NCBI GenBank assembly: GCA_002395135.1
Contig: DGWC01000068.1
Location: forward strand, 24,609-51,888
Direction: 5' to 3'
Length of the DNA: 27,280 bases
Source: Prevotella sp. UBA4268
GTDB lineage: Bacteria > Bacteroidota > Bacteroidia > Bacteroidales > Bacteroidaceae
The position numbers and the translations under genes were made by a program. Below the pieces are notes generated by a model that was not told the DNA's origin, searched no databases, and saw only the letters and a list, made by a program, of their open reading frames with translations. This document shows positions 1 through 7,981 of the stretch, piece by piece (the stretch's first letter is position 1; the number at the start of each line of letters is the position of its first letter).

Positions 1-30
1 GTGTCCCCGGTTCGATTCCTGGTGGTACCA
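1..30 (+). tRNA. 3' end of a tRNA gene, probably tRNA-Phe (cut by window edge)
   Basis: The first 30 bases have the form of a tRNA 3' end. They show a T arm (6-10 and 18-22) around the loop TTCGATT at 11-17, an acceptor 3' strand TGGTACC at 23-29 and discriminator A at 30. No CCA is encoded. The T stem has one C/T mismatch at its middle pair. The anticodon lies outside the window. The Phe assignment rests only on remembered similarity to Bacteroidota tRNA-Phe 3' ends, so the isotype is tentative. A terminator follows directly. Confidence 0.75.
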
Positions 31-46
31 CTCCTCCTTTCATTGG

Positions 47-82
47 ACCCTGTTTGTGACTTACGTTGCAGCAGGGTTTTTT
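47..82 (+). terminator. Rho-independent terminator after the tRNA
   Basis: ACCCTG at 47-52 pairs with CAGGGT at 72-77 and runs straight into a T tract at 77-82. The loop is long (19 nt). It sits 16 bp after the tRNA 3' end, on the same strand, and no gene starts in between. Confidence 0.65.
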
Positions 83-104
83 CATGGTCTTAATCATAAA
101 CGAA

Positions 105-149
105 ATGATGCGGTATACAGGGCCATCACATGCCGGTATACCGCATCAT
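105..149 (-). terminator. Perfect 14-bp hairpin, likely 3' end of the BPL_N gene pair
   Basis: ATGATGCGGTATAC at 105-118 and its exact reverse complement at 136-149 enclose a 17-nt loop that itself contains GGC/GCC. The hairpin lies 50 bp past the stop of the minus-strand gene ending at 200. It therefore fits a transcript end for that gene, and possibly a two-way barrier with the tRNA unit. Neither side has a strong T run, so termination is inferred from position and stem strength. Confidence 0.5.
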
Positions 150-199
150 CCTGTAGTTTTATCACGCTATCGTTCTATTCGTTTTATCACGCAGCCGTT

Positions 200-1516
200 T
201 TACTCCTTACGTGGGAAAACCGTTGCACAAATGCTATACGGCACACCATTCAACACATCAAGGCGCCCGCTGTATTGAGTACCATAGCGCGTATTTAATG
301 CCTCTACGGTAGTATCGCAGAAGACAGAGACAAAGAGCATCCCTGCTTTCGGGCTGCCGATGACCAGTTCTTTGTTGATGCCAAGTGTGAGGTCACTATA
401 TTCTGCCTCGTCTTTGAATGCCAGTGAGCCATCATTGGCAAAGAGATAGACATCGAAATTGTTCTGCGTCGTAACCGACGAGAGAGTGATTTTCACGCTG
501 TCAGCACCTTCTGGAATCTGCACAGTGAAATGATGATACTGTTTATCACCGATGCGCGCATAATCAGGATTACCATCGTGTGTATGACAATCCATTCGAC
601 GCGGTTCACCACTCTTCAATTCGCCCTTGACGACAGGCTTCCCCACTCCATCCATGGCATATTTCAGCATGGCAGAAGTCAGTTCGAGCCGAGCCCCTTC
701 TTCCACTCCTTCAGGATGGGAACCACAGAGCACGATGCGTCCCGTGGCATCGCTGGCTTTATATGCCCAAATAACAGGTTCTCCGATGATATTGCGGTTA
801 GGCTGATCGCCAGGCGTAGAATAGCGTGCCAGCACCTCGGTACCCTCCGGGCAGTTATATTTCATATTGGCAAAGCAGCCACCATTATGGCGCACACTAT
901 CAATATTCATCTTGTGTGCAAATCGATAGTATCTCAGCAAAGGCGATCCAGGTTCAATGTCTACATGCGTCCACGACTTTTCCAATCCTGTTCCCGTGGT
1001 ATATCCTGGCCAAATGCCCAGATAGACATCATAGGGCGTTGCGTCCTTGTCTGGCAGTTTCGTGCCGACAGAGGCAATGAAAGCACCAGCGCAAGATCCC
1101 ACATAACTGCCGCCATGGGCCACAAACGTGCGATAGTTTGCCCGTCCCTGTTCACCCAGCGACGTGCCGTGAGACTTCGCCCTGCCACCATTCATATACA
1201 CAACCCTAAAGCGCGGTGCCCCGTCGGGATAAAGCAAGATGCCGTTCTCGTCGATGGCACTTCCGCCTATCAACTGGTTCTGCAAGATGGTATCGGCATC
1301 AGTAAACGAGTATTTCTCGGTATAACTATGGGCGGTAGACACAAATGACTCCATCGACAGGTCGGCCAGCCGGGCTGCGGGCAGGTCGGCACGCGACGTA
1401 AGCATAATGCCGCTATCCATGAACAAGTCCTTATAGAAGCCCTTCTGCCTCTCTTGGGCGGAAACGGCAACTGTGCACATCAGGCACACCGCCATCCAAT
1501 ATATCCGTTTCATCAT
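200..1516 (-). CDS. Secreted BPL_N/GATase1-like protein with C-terminal PPC-like domain (copy 2)
   Basis: The predicted 438-residue exported protein has a signal peptide at about 1-20 ending in AVSAQ. A flavodoxin-like domain resembling the biotin-protein-ligase N-terminal family (BPL_N, class I glutamine-amidotransferase fold) follows at about 25-300. Its nucleophile elbow GGSYVGSCAG places Cys142 as the presumed active residue. Residues about 305-438 (HTHDGNP, then a beta-rich stretch with FDVYLFANDG) resemble the bacterial pre-peptidase C-terminal domain. The BPL_N fold is known from cytosolic ligases, but secreted stand-alone versions have no established reaction, so the substrate is unknown. 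It lies 57 bp behind a paralogue with the same architecture. AAGGAG at 1521-1526 suits the second Met (start 1513) better than the first. Confidence 0.75.
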   Translation of the reverse strand: MMKRIYWMAVCLMCTVAVSAQERQKGFYKDLFMDSGIMLTSRADLPAARLADLSMESFVSTAHSYTEKYSFTDADTILQNQLIGGSAIDENGILLYPDGAPRFRVVYMNGGRAKSHGTSLGEQGRANYRTFVAHGGSYVGSCAGAFIASVGTKLPDKDATPYDVYLGIWPGYTTGTGLEKSWTHVDIEPGSPLLRYYRFAHKMNIDSVRHNGGCFANMKYNCPEGTEVLARYSTPGDQPNRNIIGEPVIWAYKASDATGRIVLCGSHPEGVEEGARLELTSAMLKYAMDGVGKPVVKGELKSGEPRRMDCHTHDGNPDYARIGDKQYHHFTVQIPEGADSVKITLSSVTTQNNFDVYLFANDGSLAFKDEAEYSDLTLGINKELVIGSPKAGMLFVSVFCDTTVEALNTRYGTQYSGRLDVLNGVPYSICATVFPRKE

Positions 1517-1520
1517 TGTT

Positions 1521-1526
1521 CTCCTT
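1521..1526 (-). promoter_or_regulatory. Shine-Dalgarno site that decides the start
   Basis: Minus-strand AAGGAG lies 4 nt before the first ATG (1516) and 7 nt before the second (1513). The 7-nt spacing is more usual, so translation may begin at MKRIYW. Such sites are uncommon in this window, as expected for Bacteroidota. Confidence 0.5.
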
Positions 1527-1573
1527 CTTTATATAATCCGTTATTCATTTCTTTTTCAAAAAACTGCCAGCCG

Positions 1574-2860
1574 CTAATACTCCACCTTGATGGCATAGGG
1601 AACGCCATTGAGCACATCGGTCCGTCCTGTATACTGAGTTCCGTAGGCAGTCATGACAGTATCGACGGTGGTAGCCAGATGCACCGATACATACAGTTTT
1701 CCCGCCTTTGGATTCTTGATGGTCAGACGCTTATTGGCATCGAGCGACACCTGCTTGTAGTCAGAATCATCAACAAAAGCGAAATCGCCATGGCGAGCAC
1801 ACAGATACATCACGACATCCTCGTAGCCCATCAGCGACCGCAGCACGATGCTCACTTCTTTCGTCTTAGGCGGCACATCCACCACAAAATGGTGATACTG
1901 CTTGTCGCCAATGCGTGTGTATGCCGGATTATTGTCGTGCGTGTGGCGGTCCATCACCCGCTCCTCACCGTTTTTCAGTTCCCCTTTCAGGGTTGGGCTG
2001 CCGTTTCCTGCCAGCGCATATTTCACCATGGCGCACATCAGGTCGAGCCGCTCGCCCGTTTTCATATTCTCGGGATGTGAGCCGCATGGTATCACGCGCC
2101 CCGACTGGCTGTCGGCCTTATACGCCCAGATGGCCGGTTCACCCTGGATGTTGCGCTTCACGGTGAGACCTTTCGTGTCGTAACGAGCCAGAATCTCCGT
2201 GCCTTGAGGCCACATCTCCTTCGTATAGGCATAGGCACCGTTGTTGTGATATACACTATCCACAAACCGGTCTCCGCCGAAGTCTGCATATTTCAGCAGC
2301 GGCGATTTCTTGTCGATGCTGATACCAGTAGGAGTATCAGAGAGAGACGTACCCCGGCACAGTCCCGGCCAGATGCCCAGGTATTCATCGCGCAGACGAA
2401 TCGTATCATTCTTCACGCCACTACTGGCGATAAAGCATCCTGCGCACGACCCCACATAACTGCCGCCATTGCGCACAAACTGTCGCACGTTCTCGCGTCC
2501 ACGCTCACCAAGCGTCTTTCCATGCGAAGCCGCCAATCCGCCATGTACATATAGCATACGGAAACGAGGTTCACCGTCAGGATAGAGCAGCACGCCGTTT
2601 TCGTCGATAGCACTACCTCCGAAGCACTGTTCTTGCAGCAGTGTGTCGGCAGCACTATAGTCTTTTGACTTCTTGGCCGACAAGAATACTTCCGTTTGCA
2701 TCCCCAACACGCGCGCCGAAGGCAGGTCAGCACGAGATGACACTCTCATGCCGCCGTCAATGAATATGTCCTTGTAATACCCCTTGGCATTCTGCTGCGC
2801 CTGCAGTCTTGCCGATGCCGTCAGGAGCAGGATGGGAATCAGAATTCTTATTGTTTTCAT
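1574..2860 (-). CDS. Secreted BPL_N/GATase1-like protein with C-terminal PPC-like domain (copy 1)
   Basis: This 428-residue protein has a signal peptide at about 1-21 (SARLQAQ). The same BPL_N/class I amidotransferase-like domain follows, with GGSYVGSCAGCF and candidate nucleophile Cys139, then the same PPC-like C-terminal module at about 300-428. Shared blocks with its downstream paralogue include SRADLP, GGSAIDENG, LLYPDG, SHGxxLGExGR and the HTHD segment. By eye the two are roughly half identical, which implies an old tandem duplication. It is first in a two-gene unit behind the -7 box at 2916-2923. It lies downstream of and parallel to the susD gene, so it probably belongs to the same functional locus. 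The enzymatic reaction is not known. Confidence 0.75.
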   Translation of the reverse strand: MKTIRILIPILLLTASARLQAQQNAKGYYKDIFIDGGMRVSSRADLPSARVLGMQTEVFLSAKKSKDYSAADTLLQEQCFGGSAIDENGVLLYPDGEPRFRMLYVHGGLAASHGKTLGERGRENVRQFVRNGGSYVGSCAGCFIASSGVKNDTIRLRDEYLGIWPGLCRGTSLSDTPTGISIDKKSPLLKYADFGGDRFVDSVYHNNGAYAYTKEMWPQGTEILARYDTKGLTVKRNIQGEPAIWAYKADSQSGRVIPCGSHPENMKTGERLDLMCAMVKYALAGNGSPTLKGELKNGEERVMDRHTHDNNPAYTRIGDKQYHHFVVDVPPKTKEVSIVLRSLMGYEDVVMYLCARHGDFAFVDDSDYKQVSLDANKRLTIKNPKAGKLYVSVHLATTVDTVMTAYGTQYTGRTDVLNGVPYAIKVEY

Positions 2861-2915
2861 ATATAAAGATTATGTACGTGATGATGCCTTCGATGAAAGA
2901 CACTTTACTTATTTG

Positions 2916-2923
2916 CAAATATA
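2916..2923 (-). promoter_or_regulatory. Bacteroidota -7 promoter element for the BPL_N pair
   Basis: On the minus strand this reads TATATTTG, matching TAnnTTTG, 55 bp before the start codon at 2860. No convincing TTTG -33 element lies at the ideal 19-20 bp spacing, so strength is uncertain. It suggests the BPL_N pair can be transcribed separately from the susCD unit. Confidence 0.5.
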
Positions 2924-2973
2924 GTAAAAATTTGCATAACCACATCTGTAATGAAAAAAGATTTTAGAAAGGA

Positions 2974-3007
2974 GGAAACATTGTCCTTTCACCGTGACAG
3001 TGTTTCC
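2974..3007 (-). terminator. Hairpin after susD, probable end of the Ntn hydrolase-susC-susD unit
   Basis: GGAAACATTGTC (2974-2985) and GACAGTGTTTCC (2996-3007) form a 12-bp stem with a 10-nt loop. On the minus strand one pair is A/C. A T-rich stretch (CTTTTTT) follows about 15 nt beyond it on that strand. It sits 40 bp past the susD stop and before the promoter of the next unit. Confidence 0.5.
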
Positions 3008-3046
3008 CCCGATATTTATAAAAAAACGCAGAAGAGCCTGATACTT

Positions 3047-4651
3047 TTACAATGGATTCTGTTCGCAAAGCGGATTGGCATCTATTTCGTCGTCTGGAAT
3101 CATGAATGTCCACCGCTTGTCACCAGCCGGAATGTATCTGTAACTCTCGCCGAAGATATGGTTATACATATCGTAGTTTGAAGCCTCTGGATCGACATTC
3201 GTCGGCATCTTGTTATTGTTCGTTGTTCCTGTCCACCAATTGGCATTGCTGTAGCCCAGTTCGGTGCGCGGGGCAGGTCCGCGGTCGAGCGGCAAGTCCA
3301 AACGTTTCAGGTCGAGCCAGTTAAATCCTTCTCCCCACAGTTCGATACGGCGTTGCACCATGATTTCCTCAATCAGTTCGTCGCCGGTCTTCGTTGATTT
3401 CACATATTGAGGGTCACGATGCTTGGCCAGCGTGTATAGCGCGTTTTGTGCCTGCTCGTATTTCCCGCACCGTGCATAGCCTTCGGCCTCAATAAGAAGC
3501 ATTTCCGGCAACCGCATGTAAGCCAGGTCAATGCCGGCACGGTTCTCGTCTTCAATGAGGAATTTGTTAGCCATATAGTTCACGATTCTGCCACCGGTAG
3601 GGATGATGGGGCGCGGCAGCACATTCTTGTCCTGGGCATTGGGGAACCATATACCCTTGCGCACGTCAGTATCCGAGATCTGGTCGTAGAGCGTATTCAA
3701 GATGGCTCTCGGCGTGTTTTTGTTATAACTCTTGTTCCTGTTAGACATATAGTCCCAGAAATCACACAGCGACAGATAGAGGTCGTCAACGCCATAACGT
3801 CCCCACAGCCACTCTGTATTGGACTGGTCGCTGAAACGGTTACCTGCCGTATACGTGTCGTCCTGCAGTTTGGCCCCCGATTCAGCAATCACCTTTTCTG
3901 CCATTTTTGCAGCCTCTTCCCATCTTCCTTGTGTCAACAGCACACGAGCCTTGATGCCGCGCGCCACGTGCACATCAATGTGTGACTTATTCGTTTTGGT
4001 CAACGTGCCGATATTCCCTAGGTTCTCAATCGCCTCGTCCAGGTCGTCGTTGATTTGTTTGTAAACCTCTTCAACCGTAGACCTCGGCATGTCATCAAGT
4101 GAATCGTCAAGACGCAGAATCACGCCCAACTGGCTGTTCTGCTCGCCAGCCCTGTATCGGTTGCCGTAGAGTTGCACCAGGTGGAAATACGCCCATGCCC
4201 TGTATGCCAGTGCCTGACCGCGACAGAAGTTCTTCTCTTCGTCTGTTCCGTCAATCTCATCGATGTGCATGATAATGGCATTGGCATTCGAGGTGAACCA
4301 ATAGAACAGTTTCCATATATAGTTGTTATAAGCATGCGAAGCCTCGATATAGTCCCAGCGCACAGCAGGCTGCCATTGGGCATTCGTCAGCGTATAGACC
4401 AAGTCTTGCCCCATGAACTCCATACACAGCATGAAGTCTTGGTATCCTCCATAGCGAGCCGACGAATAGCCATGCATGGCATTCATCAGCGAGTGCAAGC
4501 CGTTCACGGCCATCATGGCCGACTTGTAGTTGATGAACATCTGGTCGGTATCCACCGAAGATGTTGATTTCGTTTCGAGGAAATCCTCACTGCACGAGCA
4601 GTTCAGCAACATGGCCAAACCCGCTACGATTGATATGATTTTATGTTTCAT
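3047..4651 (-). CDS. susD: SusD/RagB-family outer-membrane nutrient-binding lipoprotein
   Basis: The 534-residue protein has a lipoprotein signal (LLNCSCSEDFLE). The cysteine before SEDFLE (Cys20) matches the usual SusD lipidation site. The N-terminal half (about 25-220, with FINYKSAMMAVNGL and the ALAYRAWAYFHLVQLYG helix) is the SusD-like TPR scaffold. The C-terminal half carries typical RagB/SusD signatures (RLPEMLLIEAEGYAR, then IMVQRRIELWGEGFNWLDLKRL). Length is normal for the family. The family caps the SusC pore at the cell surface and binds glycans or, in RagB, peptides. It starts 45 bp after the susC stop. The family is certain, but the ligand cannot be read from the sequence. Confidence 0.95.
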   Translation of the reverse strand: MKHKIISIVAGLAMLLNCSCSEDFLETKSTSSVDTDQMFINYKSAMMAVNGLHSLMNAMHGYSSARYGGYQDFMLCMEFMGQDLVYTLTNAQWQPAVRWDYIEASHAYNNYIWKLFYWFTSNANAIIMHIDEIDGTDEEKNFCRGQALAYRAWAYFHLVQLYGNRYRAGEQNSQLGVILRLDDSLDDMPRSTVEEVYKQINDDLDEAIENLGNIGTLTKTNKSHIDVHVARGIKARVLLTQGRWEEAAKMAEKVIAESGAKLQDDTYTAGNRFSDQSNTEWLWGRYGVDDLYLSLCDFWDYMSNRNKSYNKNTPRAILNTLYDQISDTDVRKGIWFPNAQDKNVLPRPIIPTGGRIVNYMANKFLIEDENRAGIDLAYMRLPEMLLIEAEGYARCGKYEQAQNALYTLAKHRDPQYVKSTKTGDELIEEIMVQRRIELWGEGFNWLDLKRLDLPLDRGPAPRTELGYSNANWWTGTTNNNKMPTNVDPEASNYDMYNHIFGESYRYIPAGDKRWTFMIPDDEIDANPLCEQNPL

Positions 4652-4696
4652 CTGTTCAGAAAGTTTAATTGTTCATGTCATTTTGTTTGCTCACAA

Positions 4697-7600
4697 TCAG
4701 AATGCCACATTCAGCCCCATGGTGAACGTGCGCCCCTGCACATACACATCCTCATTCGTGGAATATCCCGACATCGGCGTGCGACGCGGATACACACCCT
4801 TACGGGCAGTTATGATGAACACGTTTTCGGCAGATGCCGACAGTCGCAGCGAACTGATTCCCCAATGCGAAATCCATTTCTTGGGGAACGTGTAGCCCAT
4901 GTCTATGCTCGAAAGTTGCAGCAGATTGTTGGCCACCAGCCAACGTGTAGACGTGGCCGCATTGAGGTTGGATGTGTCAGAAGTGCTATATGACAGTCGG
5001 GGCACGCTCGTTATATCGCCCGGCTCTCTCCAGTGATTCATCAGATCCTGATGCACGTTGGTGAAATTGCTCGATATACTCATATATGTATAATATCCGT
5101 AGTCATACAGTTTTCCACCAAACTGATAGTAGAACGTTGTGGTCATGTCGAAATTCTTGTAGCGCAACTTCGTGCCGAAACCACCATACACCTTTGCCAA
5201 GGTGTTACCCGACCAGTCGCGCTTCGCCTCGTTCACATTCGTGGTATACACCACTCCGTCTTTTTCAACCTTCGACTCCGACGTGTCCATATACACATCG
5301 TCCATCAGGTAGAGGCTATTGCCCGTATCAGAATCCACGCCCATCCATTGACGAAGATACAAATCATAATAAGAATGCCCCACTTCGCGCCGGCGAATGC
5401 CCGTGGTATACGGATCCTCTGGCATGTAGGTGATTTTGTTCTTATAGTGAGTGGCGTTCAGGTTCAGTTCGAGCAGGAAATCCTTCTTTCTGAACACCAC
5501 GCCCGTCATGTCGAATTCCACGCCACGGTTCCACATGCTTCCCGCGTTCACCGTCTGCGTGGCATGGCCCGTGCTCTCCGAAATGCTCACCGACCACAGC
5601 AGATTGTCCGAACCGCGATGGAACACCTCTATGCTACCGCGCAGTCTGTTGTCGAGCAGCACATATTCCAAGGCCAGGTCATAACTGGTCGAAGACTCCC
5701 ACTTCAAGTCCTTGTTTCCCAGCGAGCCCAGATAGTAGCCGCCCTCCTTGCCGTTGTTCTTGGCCGTATAGACAGCCCTCCAGGGGTAGTAGCCATCGGT
5801 ATCGTCGTTGCCCGTCTGTCCGTAAGAGAGGCGCAGTTTCAGCATGTCCACCCACGTCACGCCCTTCATCCATGTCTCATGATCCATGCGCCATCCGGCA
5901 CCCACCGACCAGAAATTACCCCATCGCGAGTCCTTATAGAATCGTGAAGTGCCGTCGCGGCGGAACGAGGCCGACACATAATAGCGCTCATCATAGTCGT
6001 AGTTAAGTCTCGAGAGAAAGCCCTCCGTCTTATATCTGTTGGTATACGACGTGGGGTTGTCGTCGGGCGAAGTGAAATTCACCAGTTCATAGTTATCGTC
6101 AAACTTGGCCTCCTTCATGTTCGCATAGAGATAGTTATATTCATAGTCGTAACTCTCATGTCCCACCAGCACATCCACGCTGTGCTTGTTGAAATCTTTC
6201 GCGTAGGTCAGCAACTGGTTGAACGTCCACGTTGTTGTGAAAGAGTTTGTCTTCGAAGCCGTGCCCAGCGTGTTCAACACGTCGCGCGCCACCGTTCCCT
6301 TGGTCGAGAGATACGAATTAGCGCCCACGCCAGCATTGAGCGTCAGTTTAAAACCATTGAGAAATCCAAACTCTGCAAATGCCTTTACGTTCACGTTGTT
6401 TCTACGGAAATCGTCTGTTCGTTCCGTCACATTCAAAGCAGGATTGTAGCCACTTAGATAGGGACGGGAGTTTATCTCCACATCACCGAATGTATAACCG
6501 GCACCCAAATCAAAAATTTTGCTGCCATCCTCGTCATAGATATACTCACCGGTTGCCGGATTGTGTACATGGATGGGATAAATGGGAGCCACATCATGGG
6601 CAAAACGGAACGGATTGCCAAGAGAACCAGATGTCTCGTTCTGCCCGCCTTTTGAGAGTGACATGTTTGCTGCCACATTGGTTCCTAACTTCAACCATTT
6701 CACCACTTGAGACTCAACATTGGCACGAGCAGTATATCGTGTGAATTCTGAACTCTTTATATAACCCTTTTCATTCGTAACTCCAACAGAGCCGAAATAC
6801 TTTGTTTTGTCATTACCGCCATTGATGCTTGCGCTGACATCAGTTCGATTACCCAACTGGCTCACAGCATCCCACCAGTCCATGTCGTCTGCCCAAAGCA
6901 ACTGTGCATTAGGGTTCAGTTTACCATTTGTCAGTACCACTTCATTGTCGGGAACATTAAACGGATTATATCCCATTTGCGTCATCAGGTTGTCAGTTGC
7001 CATCTGGTTTGCTTCCTCCATCGAGTAACTACCCAGGTTGTTGTTGCGGTATGCTTCCCAAAACGTTTCCAAGAAGTCTGTGGTTCCCATCATTTTATAG
7101 TCATTAGCCATACGTGCCGTAAAGCCTTGATTCAGTTTGATGTTCACCTTTGCCTTACCCTGTGTGTTCTTACCAGTCTTAGTGGTAATGACAACAACAC
7201 CGTTGGCAGCACGCGAACCATAAAGTGCCGTTGACGCAGCATCTTTCAAGATAGTAATGCTTTCTATATCGGCAGGATTAAGATTGCTGATAGAACTGTC
7301 ATACGGCATACCGTCGACCACATAAAGAGGTTCTGCACCAGCACTGAACGAGCCCATGCCTCGAACATAGATGGTAGGACTGCTACCTGGCATACCGTTA
7401 CCACCCGACACGGTGATTCCCGCTACTGTTCCTGCCAAGGCTTTTGTCACACTCGTCACAGGCACCGCCTCAATCTTCTCAGAATTCACAACAGCGGCAG
7501 AGCCCGTGAATGCACTTTTCTTGGCTGTACCGTAAGCCACAACCATCAGTTCATCCAGGGTTTCTGCACTGCTTTCCAGCATGACCACCATGTTCTGTTT

Positions 7601-7933
7601 GATGGGAACCGTTTTGGAAACCATTCCAATATACGAAATATTCAGTTTGGTCGCATTGGGTGGCACATCAATGGAGAACTTTCCGTTGACGTCGGTAATC
7701 ACACCTTTGGTGGCACCTTCCACAATAACGGATACACCGATAATCGGCTCATTGTCTTCCATCGACACTACCGTTCCCGTCACTTTTCTGTTTTGATTAA
7801 CATTCGCTTTTGAGTCAAGACACAACTGCGGAATAGGCAAGCCTGCCAGTCCCAGACCAATTGCGGCAGCAATCATCATGATTCTGAATCTGCTACTCGT
7901 TTGTTTAAAGAAAAAATTGATTACGTGTTTCAT
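4697..7933 (-). CDS. susC: SusC/RagA-family TonB-dependent outer-membrane transporter
   Basis: The 1078-residue protein has an N-terminal export signal at about 15-45. A carboxypeptidase-D-regulatory-like domain follows (about 49-122, VTGTVVSMEDNEPIIGVSVIVEG to MVVML), then a TonB-box region DELMVVAYG. The plug domain contains the SusC signatures YVVDGMPYDSS and LKDAASTALYGSRAANGVVVITTKTGK. The rest is the 22-strand barrel, ending in the aromatic-rich FTMGLNVAF typical of outer-membrane proteins. It imports the ligand captured by SusD using TonB energy. It lies between the Ntn hydrolase (48 bp upstream) and susD (45 bp downstream) with no evident internal promoter, so the three are probably co-transcribed. 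Confidence 0.95.
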   Translation of the reverse strand: MKHVINFFFKQTSSRFRIMMIAAAIGLGLAGLPIPQLCLDSKANVNQNRKVTGTVVSMEDNEPIIGVSVIVEGATKGVITDVNGKFSIDVPPNATKLNISYIGMVSKTVPIKQNMVVMLESSAETLDELMVVAYGTAKKSAFTGSAAVVNSEKIEAVPVTSVTKALAGTVAGITVSGGNGMPGSSPTIYVRGMGSFSAGAEPLYVVDGMPYDSSISNLNPADIESITILKDAASTALYGSRAANGVVVITTKTGKNTQGKAKVNIKLNQGFTARMANDYKMMGTTDFLETFWEAYRNNNLGSYSMEEANQMATDNLMTQMGYNPFNVPDNEVVLTNGKLNPNAQLLWADDMDWWDAVSQLGNRTDVSASINGGNDKTKYFGSVGVTNEKGYIKSSEFTRYTARANVESQVVKWLKLGTNVAANMSLSKGGQNETSGSLGNPFRFAHDVAPIYPIHVHNPATGEYIYDEDGSKIFDLGAGYTFGDVEINSRPYLSGYNPALNVTERTDDFRRNNVNVKAFAEFGFLNGFKLTLNAGVGANSYLSTKGTVARDVLNTLGTASKTNSFTTTWTFNQLLTYAKDFNKHSVDVLVGHESYDYEYNYLYANMKEAKFDDNYELVNFTSPDDNPTSYTNRYKTEGFLSRLNYDYDERYYVSASFRRDGTSRFYKDSRWGNFWSVGAGWRMDHETWMKGVTWVDMLKLRLSYGQTGNDDTDGYYPWRAVYTAKNNGKEGGYYLGSLGNKDLKWESSTSYDLALEYVLLDNRLRGSIEVFHRGSDNLLWSVSISESTGHATQTVNAGSMWNRGVEFDMTGVVFRKKDFLLELNLNATHYKNKITYMPEDPYTTGIRRREVGHSYYDLYLRQWMGVDSDTGNSLYLMDDVYMDTSESKVEKDGVVYTTNVNEAKRDWSGNTLAKVYGGFGTKLRYKNFDMTTTFYYQFGGKLYDYGYYTYMSISSNFTNVHQDLMNHWREPGDITSVPRLSYSTSDTSNLNAATSTRWLVANNLLQLSSIDMGYTFPKKWISHWGISSLRLSASAENVFIITARKGVYPRRTPMSGYSTNEDVYVQGRTFTMGLNVAF

Positions 7934-7981
7934 GTTCTTTGGCTTTATATAAGTTGAATAATGGATAACTATGTTTGGAGA

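Noticed and set aside
2951..3181. Plus-strand open frame of 76 codons
   Set aside because: It overlaps the terminator-like hairpin and the 3' end of susD; no promoter or domain.
5033..5947. Plus-strand open frame of 304 codons within susC
   Set aside because: Antisense shadow of a clear SusC barrel; no domain features.
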